From assembly GCA_946186735.1 (NCBI GenBank), contig CAMHOK010000005.1, forward strand, positions 1 to 37,585: DNA of 37,585 bases. Reading direction: 5' to 3'. The stretch comes from an uncultured Bacteroidales bacterium. GTDB taxonomy: Bacteria; Bacteroidota; Bacteroidia; Bacteroidales; Paludibacteraceae. Under the pieces are notes generated by a model. It did not search any database. It was given only the letters and a program-made list of their open reading frames with translations, and was not told where the DNA came from. A program made the position numbers and the translations under genes. Shown in pieces: positions 27,039 to 37,212 of this stretch (position 1 is the first letter of the stretch; each line of letters opens with the position of its first letter).

Positions 27039-28535
27039 TTATTGTATTTGTTGTCCTGTTATGGTGTATATATGGTTGTTGCGTTTGATATATATCTGTC
27101 CGTCTATCATGACTTTCGTTGTCTGTTGTTTCTCTTCTGAGATGGTTGTGAGCGCTGTTGATGTCTGTTTGCCGGAGAAGGTCTCTCCTGCCTCTTTCTT
27201 CTGATAGACGCGCACATAGTCCACCATCATCGCGCGTGGCGAGTCAGCCAGAGCAGTGATAGCGTTGATGTCGTGTATAGCGGGGAAGTTGCCACCTACG
27301 GCGAGGTTGAAGATGATGAAGTTGGGTTTATGGAAATAGTAGCCCGGCGCTGAGTTGTCGGTGTTGGTCTTAGGGATGGTCATCACGCAGTAGGGCTCGG
27401 CTGAGGGGTATCTGTCCAAGTCGATATACATAGCTATGCTCTCAGCGTTCCATATACAGGTAAAGAGGTGGTAGTCGCCATCTTGTACGGAGTAGTTGAG
27501 GGTGATGTCGCGTGCGTAGGAGCGGTGGTCGTCCCAGCGTGTACCCCAGTGGTAGGCACCGTTGAAATAGCGGTCTTGTGTACCGGCTTTGATACCGTTA
27601 GCATTGCCCATCTCCACTATGTCTATCTCGCCGCAGGCGGGCCATCCCACCTCGCTGAAGTCGTTGCCCATCATCCAAAAAGCGGGCCACAGACCGTTGG
27701 CGGTAGAGGGCATCTTGATGCGCGCCTCCACCTTACCGTAAGTGAAAAAGACCTTACCCAAAGTGTTGATACGACCGGAGGTACAAGTCCTGCCTTTATA
27801 CGACTCTTTAGTGGCTGTGAGGAGGAGGTTACCGTTCTCTACCGTCACTGCTTTCTCGCAGTAGTACTGCAGCTCGTTGTTACCTCCGCCGTCGTCATTC
27901 ACTTCGATGTTCCATATATCGCGGTCGAGTGTGGTGCCCGAGAACTCGTCAGCCCATACAAGCTGATAGTCGCCGTCAGGCTCGGTCTGAGGTGTGGAGC
28001 CGGTGCCTACGACCTCTGTTCTCGGCGATGGGTCGTTGCTCAGCTCTATCTCGTCAACCAGCATCCATACCAGCTCGCTCACATCGGAGCGGTCAACCAT
28101 GAAGAAGACGAACTCGATACCAGAGGATTGGTAAGCTGATATATCGAAAACCACATCTTGCCACTCGCCTGCTTTGATAGTGTTGAGCGGGAGCAGGTCT
28201 TGGGCATTGGTATCTGACACTTTGAGGTTAGGCTGATGACCATTACTATGGTAGATATAAGCATGAAGGTAGGTGTACCCTGACGTCGTATAGGGTTTGA
28301 GCATAGCGCCTGCCCAGTTGTCGTCGCCTACGGCATGCTGAGCGTAGAGGACATGGTCAGATAGGTTTATCCCCGTCTTATACTCGTTCTCGCGCACATC
28401 GCAGTAGCCCTTGCTTGACACGGTAACCCAGCCTTTATTGCCGGACTCGAAGTTGTCAACCTTGACTTGTGCCATCATCACACAAGGCACCAACAACAGA
28501 AGTGTTAAAAAACTCTTTCTCATTTTTCTTTTCAT
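27039..28535 (-). CDS. GH16 family beta-glucanase with N-terminal CBM-like domain and short C-terminal motif
   Basis: Signal peptide. N-term beta-sandwich-like VDNFESGNKGWVTVSS.... LWPAFWMMGN, CGEIDIVEMGN. C-term KVMIDGQIYIKRNNHIYTITGQQIQ. Confidence 0.88.
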   Translation of the reverse strand: MKRKMRKSFLTLLLLVPCVMMAQVKVDNFESGNKGWVTVSSKGYCDVRENEYKTGINLSDHVLYAQHAVGDDNWAGAMLKPYTTSGYTYLHAYIYHSNGHQPNLKVSDTNAQDLLPLNTIKAGEWQDVVFDISAYQSSGIEFVFFMVDRSDVSELVWMLVDEIELSNDPSPRTEVVGTGSTPQTEPDGDYQLVWADEFSGTTLDRDIWNIEVNDDGGGNNELQYYCEKAVTVENGNLLLTATKESYKGRTCTSGRINTLGKVFFTYGKVEARIKMPSTANGLWPAFWMMGNDFSEVGWPACGEIDIVEMGNANGIKAGTQDRYFNGAYHWGTRWDDHRSYARDITLNYSVQDGDYHLFTCIWNAESIAMYIDLDRYPSAEPYCVMTIPKTNTDNSAPGYYFHKPNFIIFNLAVGGNFPAIHDINAITALADSPRAMMVDYVRVYQKKEAGETFSGKQTSTALTTISEEKQQTTKVMIDGQIYIKRNNHIYTITGQQIQ

Positions 28536-28551
28536 TTATCTGTCTTTTCTA

Positions 28552-28669
28552 CCACCCCTTACCCCTCCTTATCATAGAGGGGAGTTTCTGCCACCCCTTA
28601 CCCCTCCTTATCATGGAGGGGAGTCTTTGTCACCCCTTACCCCTCCTTATCATGGAGGGGAGTCTCTGC
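28552..28669. repeat. Three tandem ~39-40-bp hairpin repeats CCACCCCTTACCCCTCCTTATCATGGAGGGGAGTCTCTG
   Basis: Direct reading; each unit contains CCCCTCC-TTATCAT-GGAGGGG (first copy has one stem mismatch). Confidence 0.95.
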
Positions 28670-28672
28670 CAC

Positions 28673-29941
28673 CTACTCCACCTTAAAGCCTGAGAAGAGG
28701 CATGAGCCGCTTATTATCTTCAGCTCGATGGTGTGTTGTCCTTTCTTGAGTGAGAGAGCAGAGGAAGCCTCGGTCCACTCGGTAGTGCTGCCGTTCCTGC
28801 TCATCTCTACATGTGTCATGGTCTTGGAGTCAACCACCACCTCGCATATAGTGTTCGAGTAGCCGCAATAGCGCAGAGTGATGGTGGAGGTGTTTTCCGG
28901 AACGGAGAGTTGGTAGGTGAGCGAATGTCCTTCTCTGAAGTTGGTGGACATCAGTCCGTTGCTGCCGGCAAGAGTGATGGCTTGTTGATCGGTGGTGGGG
29001 CGCAGGGTCATAGCACCGTCAGAGATACCTATATACTCGCCTGCATGTATGAAGCGTGACGAGAGCAGCCATGCCGACTTGTCGAAAGACGAGAACAGAC
29101 AATAGATCTGTCCGAGCTCAGTGAGAGCGGCAGGTGAGTCGTGCGTGAGCAGTTGCATATACGGGTGCAAATCGACTTTAGCGCTTGAGCGCGGTATGAA
29201 CCATGAATAGCGTTCCACCTTGTCGTTCTGCTCAAGATAGTTGAGCATAGAGGTCATGTAGCTCTTCTGCGACTCGAGCGAGGTGCTGTTTTCCCATGCG
29301 CAGAACTCGGTGAGCCAGATAGGCTTGTTGTACTTATAAAACATCTCCACGAAGCCTTGTGCTGCCGAAGCCGAGCCCATGTAGCAGTGGATAGAGATAG
29401 CATCAACATCATCGATCGACACCTCGGGTTGTTGGAAGAACTCGTCGAGCCATTTGATAGGGTCGCCATAGCCGGCGAGTGTGCCGTAGTTCATGGCAGG
29501 CGACACGAGCTTGAGTCCGAGCTCTTTGGCAAGACTGACCACGGGTTGCCATATAGCAGCCGCCTCTTTGGGAGTCATGTGAGCCTGGTCGTTGAGGTTA
29601 GGCTCGTTGAAGGCAAGCAGATACTTAGTCTTCGGATGAGCACGCACATACTCGCGTATGCGGTCGGCACTATAGTTGCCGTTCCAGCACATAGGACAGA
29701 AGTCCATGTCGTTGTTGTCGAACCAGAGAGCAGCATTGTCGGTGGCGGTGTTGCCCCAGTTGTAGTCCCACGATATATACGGCGAGAGCAACGGCAGGTC
29801 ATCTACACGGGTGAAAGAGAAAGCCACACCGCGCTTGCCCGACTTGTGCATAGTGGCGGCAGCAGAGCCTTGCAAGGAAGGAGAGTCGCCGCAGGAGACA
29901 AGGACAAGCGACAGAACGATAACGACGAGATACTTATGCAT
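28673..29941 (-). CDS. GH128-like beta-1,3-glucanase lipoprotein with C-terminal CBM6/35-like domain
   Basis: Lipobox VLVSCG. KRGVAFSF...ISWDYNWG...LLAFNEPNLNDQAHMTP...ISIHCYMG...IWLTEFCAW match the GH128 (Glyco_hydro_cc) pattern. Confidence 0.8.
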   Translation of the reverse strand: MHKYLVVIVLSLVLVSCGDSPSLQGSAAATMHKSGKRGVAFSFTRVDDLPLLSPYISWDYNWGNTATDNAALWFDNNDMDFCPMCWNGNYSADRIREYVRAHPKTKYLLAFNEPNLNDQAHMTPKEAAAIWQPVVSLAKELGLKLVSPAMNYGTLAGYGDPIKWLDEFFQQPEVSIDDVDAISIHCYMGSASAAQGFVEMFYKYNKPIWLTEFCAWENSTSLESQKSYMTSMLNYLEQNDKVERYSWFIPRSSAKVDLHPYMQLLTHDSPAALTELGQIYCLFSSFDKSAWLLSSRFIHAGEYIGISDGAMTLRPTTDQQAITLAGSNGLMSTNFREGHSLTYQLSVPENTSTITLRYCGYSNTICEVVVDSKTMTHVEMSRNGSTTEWTEASSALSLKKGQHTIELKIISGSCLFSGFKVE

Positions 29942-29988
29942 ACTGACTTGATTATAGTGAATATAATCTATTGACTAATGATGAGTAA

Positions 29989-31263
29989 TTATTTCTCTTG
30001 GCGTTGATATACTCTTACCCAATCGACATACATTATCCTCTCGCTGTCGAAGATAGTGTCGTCCACTTGTCCGCCCATGTTTCCGCCTATGGCGAGGTTG
30101 AGTATGATGAAGTGCTCTTTGTTGAAGGGCCACACCTGTGCGTTGTCTATCTCAGTCTCCCATTGCTCGGCATATTGCACGCCGTCAACGAAGAAGCGTA
30201 TGACATCTTTGCCGCTCTTTTCCTCTTGTGCCCATTCGACAGCATAGACATGGAAGTCGTCGGCGAGCGAGTAGTCGAAGAAAGTGGTCTTTGCCCAGTT
30301 GTTACCTTTCGTTCCGTTCTTCTGAGGTGTGTGCAGAGCGAAAGAGGCTCGGTTAGGAATTGAACCCACATGCTCGATGATGTCTATCTCTCCGCAAGCG
30401 GGCCATGAGCCTTTGTTGCCCATCATCCAGAAAGCAGGCCAGGTGCCTTGTCCGCCGGGGAACTTGATACGGGCTTCGAAGCGACCATAGGTGAAGGTCT
30501 TCTTATCTCTTGAGAGGATACGGCCGGAGGTATAATGGCGGTTATCGTAGTCTTCTTTCTTTGCTTCTATCTTCAGGTAGCCGTCTTCCACGCGCACGTT
30601 CTGAGTGCGAGAGGTGTAGTACTGCAACTCGTTGTTGCCCCAGCCTCCTCCGCCGGTGTTGTAGCCCCATACCGACTCATCGAGTGCCGAGCCGTCGAAC
30701 TCATCGGACCAAACGAGGGCATACTCGCCCCAGGTGTGCTCCACACATATCTGAGCCTCCACCGACTCTTTGTCGGTAGCAAGGGTGATGACGGCATTGC
30801 CGGGCTTGAGAGCGCTGACCAGTCCTTCGGAAGAGACGGTGGCTATCTCAGGAGCTGACGATGACCATGTCATGGGCAGGTTATAGGTGTTGCCATACCT
30901 CAGCTGATAGGTCTCGCCTGCTTTCATGTTCACCAATGGCGGCGACACGCGCAGCGAGGCTCCGTCTGTGCCTAAGACATAGACCTGACAGTTGGCTGAA
31001 GCCTTACCCGACTTAGCAGTAATGACTGCGGAGCCGATAGACTTGGCGGTAACCACACCATAATACACTGTTGCCACCTCTTCATCGGACGACACCCACT
31101 CCACATTAGCAGTGGAGCCTACAGTGCCGATAGTCTGAATATCGCCCACCTTGAGCTGGAGCAAGACAGGGTTGAGAGAGAGTGTGGGCTCGTTGCCGCA
31201 CGAGACAAGCAGCACGCATGCCGTCAATAAAGAGAGGAAAGAGAAGATGCGAAGATTAGACAT
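29989..31263 (-). CDS. GH16 family beta-glucanase lipoprotein with N-terminal BIG2-like domains
   Basis: Start MSNLRIFSFLSLLTACVLLVSCG (ORF extends to 31311). Two Ig-like segments (VGDIQTIGTVGSTANVEWVSSDEEVATV, AGETYQLRYGNTYNLPMTWSSSAPEIATV). GEIDIIEHVG catalytic motif. Confidence 0.9.
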   Translation of the reverse strand: MSNLRIFSFLSLLTACVLLVSCGNEPTLSLNPVLLQLKVGDIQTIGTVGSTANVEWVSSDEEVATVYYGVVTAKSIGSAVITAKSGKASANCQVYVLGTDGASLRVSPPLVNMKAGETYQLRYGNTYNLPMTWSSSAPEIATVSSEGLVSALKPGNAVITLATDKESVEAQICVEHTWGEYALVWSDEFDGSALDESVWGYNTGGGGWGNNELQYYTSRTQNVRVEDGYLKIEAKKEDYDNRHYTSGRILSRDKKTFTYGRFEARIKFPGGQGTWPAFWMMGNKGSWPACGEIDIIEHVGSIPNRASFALHTPQKNGTKGNNWAKTTFFDYSLADDFHVYAVEWAQEEKSGKDVIRFFVDGVQYAEQWETEIDNAQVWPFNKEHFIILNLAIGGNMGGQVDDTIFDSERIMYVDWVRVYQRQEK

Positions 31264-31349
31264 GAGAATAAGAAAAAGGTTAATGTTACAATAAGGTTGA
31301 TTAGAAACCATAGGGAGTAGTCGGCTCCCTATGGCTAAAGATGAGGCTA

Positions 31350-32282
31350 TTATTTCTTGTAGAAATAAACGGCGTCGAGGTTGAGTTGAGCACCTGTAAT
31401 ACCTTCGCTGAGAGCCACAAACACGTTTACACCGGCTTCTACATTAGTGTTGGCAAGAACAGAAGCATAAGCTGACATAGGAATGTCGAACTCAGCCCAT
31501 GAACCGTCACGAGTGAAATCGCCTAAGAGATTTTCACAATCGTAGATCTTGTTAGAACCGAGGATGAACTTGGTAGCCTCTGAACCCATGAAATAGAAGC
31601 AGTGGCTTGCGTTGTCAGACGACTTGATAGCCATGTGGAGGAAATAATCGTCCGGCGAAGCTACGATAGCATCTTTGAGAGCTTTGGCGTTCTCCCAGCC
31701 GTTTCCGCTTGCAGTGAGACAGAAACCGCAACCTGCCCAACCTTTTGCAACAGTGAGAGCGGTGAAGCCTGCTTGGTTGCCATAGAAATTGAGTCCGGTA
31801 GGATTGTTGTTACCGGTATAAGTCTCTTCCCATACATAGAGGAACTGGTCAACATTGTTGGGTTGGAACGAAGCCACAATCTTCGATTCGTTAGCTCCGA
31901 GGGTAACACTATCGAGGATGAGGGGCCATACTTGTGAACCTTTCAGCTCGTTCTTGGGCTCATCTCCACCTGTTTTCTGAACCAAGATGACACATGTTCT
32001 GGTCTGTCCGCCCTTGGTGGTAGCGGTAATGATAGCATTACCCTCAGCTACGGCGGTAACGGTTGCTTTCAGTCCGTTGCCTGCTACGGTAGCCACTTGG
32101 ATATCGCTCGAGCTCCATTCGGCTGTAACGGTAGCCACGAGTTCAACAGTCTCACCTACTTTGAGAGTGGCCTGAACCTTATCGATGGTCAGATCGGGTT
32201 CTTTCTCTTTTTCACCACATGATGCAAAACCTACAAGGGTGAGTGCGCTAAGCGCAATAGCAAAAAATTTGTTTGCTTTCAT
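31350..32282 (-). CDS. Surface glycan-binding lipoprotein (SGBP/SusE-position) with BIG2-like domain
   Basis: Lipobox GFASCG. KVGETVELVATVTAEWSSSDIQVATV. Positioned directly after SusD. Confidence 0.65.
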   Translation of the reverse strand: MKANKFFAIALSALTLVGFASCGEKEKEPDLTIDKVQATLKVGETVELVATVTAEWSSSDIQVATVAGNGLKATVTAVAEGNAIITATTKGGQTRTCVILVQKTGGDEPKNELKGSQVWPLILDSVTLGANESKIVASFQPNNVDQFLYVWEETYTGNNNPTGLNFYGNQAGFTALTVAKGWAGCGFCLTASGNGWENAKALKDAIVASPDDYFLHMAIKSSDNASHCFYFMGSEATKFILGSNKIYDCENLLGDFTRDGSWAEFDIPMSAYASVLANTNVEAGVNVFVALSEGITGAQLNLDAVYFYKK

Positions 32283-32348
32283 AATAATGAATTTTAATTG
32301 GTTAATATTGGATTAGTTATAGTTGTTACTCTTTTTACAGACCCCGGC

Positions 32349-33959
32349 TTAATAGCCCGGGTTCTGTTCCATAGTGGTTGGGTTGAGTTGTATCTCTTCT
32401 TGCGGTATGGGGAAGATCTCGTTCTTACCCTTGATGAACTCTTGTATATGCGACTGTACTTCAACGGTCTCTTTAGCTTTGTAGGCATCCATGTGCTCTT
32501 TGAGTCCGTTGCCGTCCACGCCTTGCCAGCGTACGAGGTCGAACCAGCGGTGTCCTTCCATAGCCAACTCGCAGCGGCGCTCATGGCGCAGGGTAGCATC
32601 ATCGGCAGTGGCAGCAGGACTGAGACCTACACGGCTGCGCACGAGGTTGATATAAGTGAGCGCTGTTGCCGCATCGTTCTTGCCTAAGCATGCCTCAGCA
32701 TACATCAGGAGCACATCGGCATAGCGTATCTGTTTGTTGTTGAGCGGACCACGCGAAGCGTGGAGCGACCATACACCAAAACCGCCGCCTATGTCACTCG
32801 GGTCGCGATACATGCCATACTTATTGTTGAGCATCTTGTTGCCCAGATAATACTCTACGGCCGGCGTCTCTATGAGAGTCTCATCGGGAACGAGGATAGC
32901 CACATCGCGACGCGGGTCACCTGCCTCGAACTCATCGTAGAGGTTCTGTGTGGGATGGTTGAAGCCCCAACCGCCACCTATAAGCGAGGAGCGCGAGCGT
33001 ACCAAGATCTGAGTAAACGAGCCGGCTGTGAAACCAAAGCCCTGACCATAATCACCCCAGTTGACCTCAGCATACTGTATCTCGAATACCGACTCAGGTC
33101 CGTTCTCACCTGCCACGGTGAAGTTGTCTTCGTAGTTAGGACACAGAGAGTACTCGCCGCTGTCAATCACTTTCTTTCCGTATTTCTCGGCATCAGTATA
33201 GCAATCGCTCACCGACTTGGTCAAGCCATACGACTGCCAATAAGGCGAAGCCATGTAGAGGTTCACTTTCATGAGCATAGCCTGAGCCGCACCCTTGGTG
33301 GCACGACCGAGGTCGTCTGCCGGATACTCGCTCTTCGCCCACAGGTTCTGCTCGGCAAAAGTGAGGTCGGCAAGGATCTGTGTGTACATCGCGTCAACCG
33401 AAGCACGAGGCATACCCCAGTCGGCAGAGGAGCGAACGACTTGCAGAGGCATGGGCACACCGGCGAACACCCTAAGAAGGCGGAAATAGTAGTAGGCACG
33501 CAGATAATAAGCCTCGCCGAGCAGACGGTTCTTCATCGAAGCGGTGAACTCTTCGTCTATCCCTTCCTGCATCTTAGAGATATACTCGATAGCGAGGTTG
33601 CAGCGTCCTATGCCCTGGAACTGAGCACGGTAGAAATCAAGCAGCAGACTATTCTGGTTGGTGGTGCGCCAGTTCTCCATGTCATAGGCAGCACCCATGT
33701 CGGAGGTGGAACCACCGCCCTTGAGGGCATCGTCGCTGACTATATCACCTATGAACCACTCAGAGCAATAAGTGTTGTTGTACTCCCACATAAGTGGCAC
33801 ATAACAGCCGGTAACGCACTGGGTAGCAGTAGAGGTCGAAGAGAAGAAGTCGTCAAGCAAGGTCTTTCCCGGCTCTATCTCGGTCAGATAATCTTTGCAG
33901 CCTGTCAACGAGAGAGACAAGGCGCATACTATGGCTAAGATATATTTATTTGTTCTCAT
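32349..33959 (-). CDS. susD: SusD/RagB-family outer-membrane lipoprotein
   Basis: LTGCKDYLTEIEPG, YYLRAYYYFRLLRVFAGVPMPL, RYADVLLMYAEACLG, RRCELAMEGHRWFDLVRW, NPGY end. Confidence 0.95.
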   Translation of the reverse strand: MRTNKYILAIVCALSLSLTGCKDYLTEIEPGKTLLDDFFSSTSTATQCVTGCYVPLMWEYNNTYCSEWFIGDIVSDDALKGGGSTSDMGAAYDMENWRTTNQNSLLLDFYRAQFQGIGRCNLAIEYISKMQEGIDEEFTASMKNRLLGEAYYLRAYYYFRLLRVFAGVPMPLQVVRSSADWGMPRASVDAMYTQILADLTFAEQNLWAKSEYPADDLGRATKGAAQAMLMKVNLYMASPYWQSYGLTKSVSDCYTDAEKYGKKVIDSGEYSLCPNYEDNFTVAGENGPESVFEIQYAEVNWGDYGQGFGFTAGSFTQILVRSRSSLIGGGWGFNHPTQNLYDEFEAGDPRRDVAILVPDETLIETPAVEYYLGNKMLNNKYGMYRDPSDIGGGFGVWSLHASRGPLNNKQIRYADVLLMYAEACLGKNDAATALTYINLVRSRVGLSPAATADDATLRHERRCELAMEGHRWFDLVRWQGVDGNGLKEHMDAYKAKETVEVQSHIQEFIKGKNEIFPIPQEEIQLNPTTMEQNPGY

Positions 33960-33980
33960 AGTTGTTTCCCTTTCATAAAA

Positions 33981-36900
33981 TTAGAAGTTAGCATTCAGAC
34001 CGAAGGTGAAAGTACGGCTTTGAGGATAGTTACCATAGTCAACACCTGAGCCCACTTCGGGGTCGTAACCCGTATATTTGGTAACGGTGAAGAGGTTGGA
34101 TGCTGTTACATAGAAGCGCAGACGCGAGCAACGGAAGGTCTCGGTTATGTTCTTAGGCAGAGTATAACCTATCTGCAGGTTCTTCAGACGCAGGTATGAG
34201 CCGTCTTCAAGGAAACGGGTGGAGTTCTCGGTGTTGGTAGGTGAGCCGAGCGGGTTAGGGATAGTACCCTGACGGTTCTCCAACTCCATATAGTTGACTC
34301 CCTTATTGAGCAAAGCGTTTTGGATGACTGAAGAATAACCTATCCATGCCTCATCTTTCATATAAGGTGCCAGAGCGTAGGAAGCGCCATCGCCCTCAAG
34401 GAACTGACGCTGCACGTTATAGATCTTGTTGCCTGCCACACCTTGGAAAAAGAGTTGGATATCCACTCCGTAGAAGTCGGCACCGAAGGTCAGACCGTAG
34501 CTTATCTTGGGGAAGTTGTTACCCAGGTTACGGCGGTCGTCTTCATCAAGCTTGCCATCACCATTGTAGTCGGTATATTTGGCATCGCCGGCATGCAAGC
34601 CCGACATCTGAGGCAGGTGAGCCTGAGCCTCTTCGTCAGAAGCATAGATACCTTCGTAGTTGAAGCCCCAGTAAGAGTTGAGAGCATAGCCCTGGTCAGT
34701 CTTAACGCGGTCATCCCAGATAGGTGAGCCGCCATTGAGCTTGGTGAGCTCGTTGTGCAGATACGAGATGTTTCCTGAGATATTATAGTGGAACTTATCA
34801 ACGGTGTTGTCGTGTGAGAGCGTCAACTCGAAACCTTCGTTGCGTATGTTACCTACGTTCTTTATCGGCGAGTAGCGGTTGCCTACCTGAGCCGGAGCAT
34901 TGACGTTGAGCAGTGCATCGAGGGTGTTACGACGGAAATAGTCAACGGTACCTGACAGCTTGCCGTTCCAGAAAGCGAAGTCGATACCGGCATCCCACTG
35001 TTCGTTGGTCTCCCATTTGCCGTTCTCGTCCACTAAGCGGATGACAGCAGCACCGCCTGTAGCCAACTTAGCATCTTGGTCAGGACCGAGAGGATAACCA
35101 TAGAAAACATCTAAACTTGACTCCATCACATACTGGAAAGCAGACGAGGGAACGCCGTCGTTACCAACGCGACCATAGCCGGCACGCACCTTGATGTTGT
35201 CGAGCCAGTCGAGGTTCTGATCTTTCATAAACGGTTCTTCCGACAGACGCCATGCCAATGCCATTGAGGGGAAGAAGCCCCACGGGTTCTTGGTGAACTT
35301 AGAAGAAGCGTCGGCACGGAAATTGGCGGTAATCATATAGCGCTCATCGTACTTATAGAACAGACGGCCGAGGAAAGAGAGTCGGCGCTCGCGCCCTACT
35401 CCGTCTGACGAGAGTGTCTTGTTCTCTGTAGTACGCATCAGATACCAGTTAGAAGGAACAGGATTGAGTATGGAAGCACCGGCTCCGCCCATGGTATAGT
35501 AGTTGTACTCGGACCACGTCTGACCTAACATCACCGAGAAGCTGTGCTTGCCAATGTCGCGAGCATAGGTGATAGTGGTCTCTTCGAGCAGGTTGCAATA
35601 TCTGCCCATGTTTGACGAGAGGAAGTTCTTGTCATCATGGTTATAGGAGGTGTAGATATTCGGATAAGAGAAGGTGCGCGAACGCGACAAGGTGTAGTCG
35701 GCTGAGATCAACGACTTGATGGTGAGTCCCTTGACGGGAGTGATCTCTACGAACAGGTCTCCCAAGAAACGCTCTGAGCGACTATCCGGCTCTGAGTTGA
35801 ACGCCATCTGATAGGGGTTGGTCACGTTCTTGAAGTTGGAGCCTGCCGAGTAGTAGCCCGACATGTCGGTGCCGACAGTGTTGGTCGAACCTTTAGGATA
35901 ATAAACAGGGTCCCAAGGCGACATGGCCAGAGCACCGGAGATGATAGAAGCACCGGCTGACGGTGAGTTGTTCATCGCATTACGACCACGGGTGGTTGCC
36001 AAAGAGAAATGTTCGCCCACTTTCAACCAGTCGCGCACCTTATAGTCGGTGTTCAGACGCAGAGTGAAACGGTTGTAGTTACTACCGATGATAGTACCGT
36101 CTTGCGAGAAATATGAGGCTGACAGAGCATAGTGTCCTTTCTCGCCGCCACCGTCGAGCGCAAGGCTGTAGTTATGAATGAAGGCATTACGGAAGACCTC
36201 GTCCTGCCAATCGGTCTCCTGACGAGAATAGTCGAAATTGTTAGGATAGTAAACTGAGGTTCCCAACTTATACATCTGCAACCACTTCATGAACCCGTTG
36301 TTCTGATAGTAAGCTATCTCCTCGGCGCCGTTACGCATAGCACCTAAGCGCACCTCTGTCTCAGCATGGTCGCGTGAGTCCATCACGTCTAACTTCTTCC
36401 AACGACTCTGCACACCCCAATAAGCATCGAAAGAGATGTTCATCTTCTTGCCTTCCGAGCCCGAACGGGTAGTGATAAGAATGACGCCGTTAGCACCACG
36501 CGAACCGTAGATAGCGGCTGCCGAAGCATCCTTGAGGATCTCCATCGACTTGATGTCGGAAGGTGAGAGAAACTTGATGTCAGAGGTGATGACACCATCG
36601 ACTACATACAGCGGCTCGTTGCCACCCATAGCCGAACCTATACCACGGATACGGATAGTGGCAGCCTCGCCGGGTTGACCACTGCCTTGGGTAACCGTCA
36701 CACCTGCGGCACGACCTTGCAGAGCCTGGTCAAGACCCGAGACGGGAGCTTTGAGCAGCTGGTCGGCACTGACGGAAGTGACGGCACCTGTCAGGTCCGA
36801 CTTCTTCATCGTACCATAACCTACAGCCACCACCTCTTCGAGCATCACATTGTCGGTCTGAAGAGTGATAGTCATAGGAGCGGCTGTAGCCTTCACCTCC

Positions 36901-37130
36901 TGGGTCTTATAACCCATATAACTGATAACGAGCACATCACCCACATTAGCCGGCAACGAGAAATTGCCATCAAAATCGGTGATTGTTCCTGTTGTCGTAC
37001 CCTTGAGCAAGACGCTCGCTCCTATGACAGGATCGGGCTCGCCTGCTGCTAACACCTGACCCGTAACGGTCTGCGAATAAGCAGCAACAGTCAACAAACA
37101 GAAACAAAGAAAAGTAAGAAGTTTCTTCAT
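33981..37130 (-). CDS. susC: SusC/RagA-family TonB-linked outer membrane protein
   Basis: Carboxypeptidase-regulatory-like domain (VTGQVLAAGEPDPVIGASVLLKGTTTGTITDFDGNFSL), plug with GRAAGVTVTQGSGQPGEAATIRIRGIGS and DASAAAIYGSRGANGVILITTRSG, long beta-barrel. Confidence 0.96.
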   Translation of the reverse strand: MKKLLTFLCFCLLTVAAYSQTVTGQVLAAGEPDPVIGASVLLKGTTTGTITDFDGNFSLPANVGDVLVISYMGYKTQEVKATAAPMTITLQTDNVMLEEVVAVGYGTMKKSDLTGAVTSVSADQLLKAPVSGLDQALQGRAAGVTVTQGSGQPGEAATIRIRGIGSAMGGNEPLYVVDGVITSDIKFLSPSDIKSMEILKDASAAAIYGSRGANGVILITTRSGSEGKKMNISFDAYWGVQSRWKKLDVMDSRDHAETEVRLGAMRNGAEEIAYYQNNGFMKWLQMYKLGTSVYYPNNFDYSRQETDWQDEVFRNAFIHNYSLALDGGGEKGHYALSASYFSQDGTIIGSNYNRFTLRLNTDYKVRDWLKVGEHFSLATTRGRNAMNNSPSAGASIISGALAMSPWDPVYYPKGSTNTVGTDMSGYYSAGSNFKNVTNPYQMAFNSEPDSRSERFLGDLFVEITPVKGLTIKSLISADYTLSRSRTFSYPNIYTSYNHDDKNFLSSNMGRYCNLLEETTITYARDIGKHSFSVMLGQTWSEYNYYTMGGAGASILNPVPSNWYLMRTTENKTLSSDGVGRERRLSFLGRLFYKYDERYMITANFRADASSKFTKNPWGFFPSMALAWRLSEEPFMKDQNLDWLDNIKVRAGYGRVGNDGVPSSAFQYVMESSLDVFYGYPLGPDQDAKLATGGAAVIRLVDENGKWETNEQWDAGIDFAFWNGKLSGTVDYFRRNTLDALLNVNAPAQVGNRYSPIKNVGNIRNEGFELTLSHDNTVDKFHYNISGNISYLHNELTKLNGGSPIWDDRVKTDQGYALNSYWGFNYEGIYASDEEAQAHLPQMSGLHAGDAKYTDYNGDGKLDEDDRRNLGNNFPKISYGLTFGADFYGVDIQLFFQGVAGNKIYNVQRQFLEGDGASYALAPYMKDEAWIGYSSVIQNALLNKGVNYMELENRQGTIPNPLGSPTNTENSTRFLEDGSYLRLKNLQIGYTLPKNITETFRCSRLRFYVTASNLFTVTKYTGYDPEVGSGVDYGNYPQSRTFTFGLNANF

Positions 37131-37212
37131 GTTGATATTAGATTTTAAGTTAATATTGCTTTGTTTAAAGGACTTGGTTCGCGTTCCTTTTGTTCAGTTG
37201 AAGACAAAAAAA

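Noticed and set aside
28411-28693. Plus-strand ORFs with repeated PPLTPPYHGGES
   Set aside because: Translation of the CCCCTCC-TTATCAT-GGAGGGG hairpin repeat, a common source of spurious ORFs.
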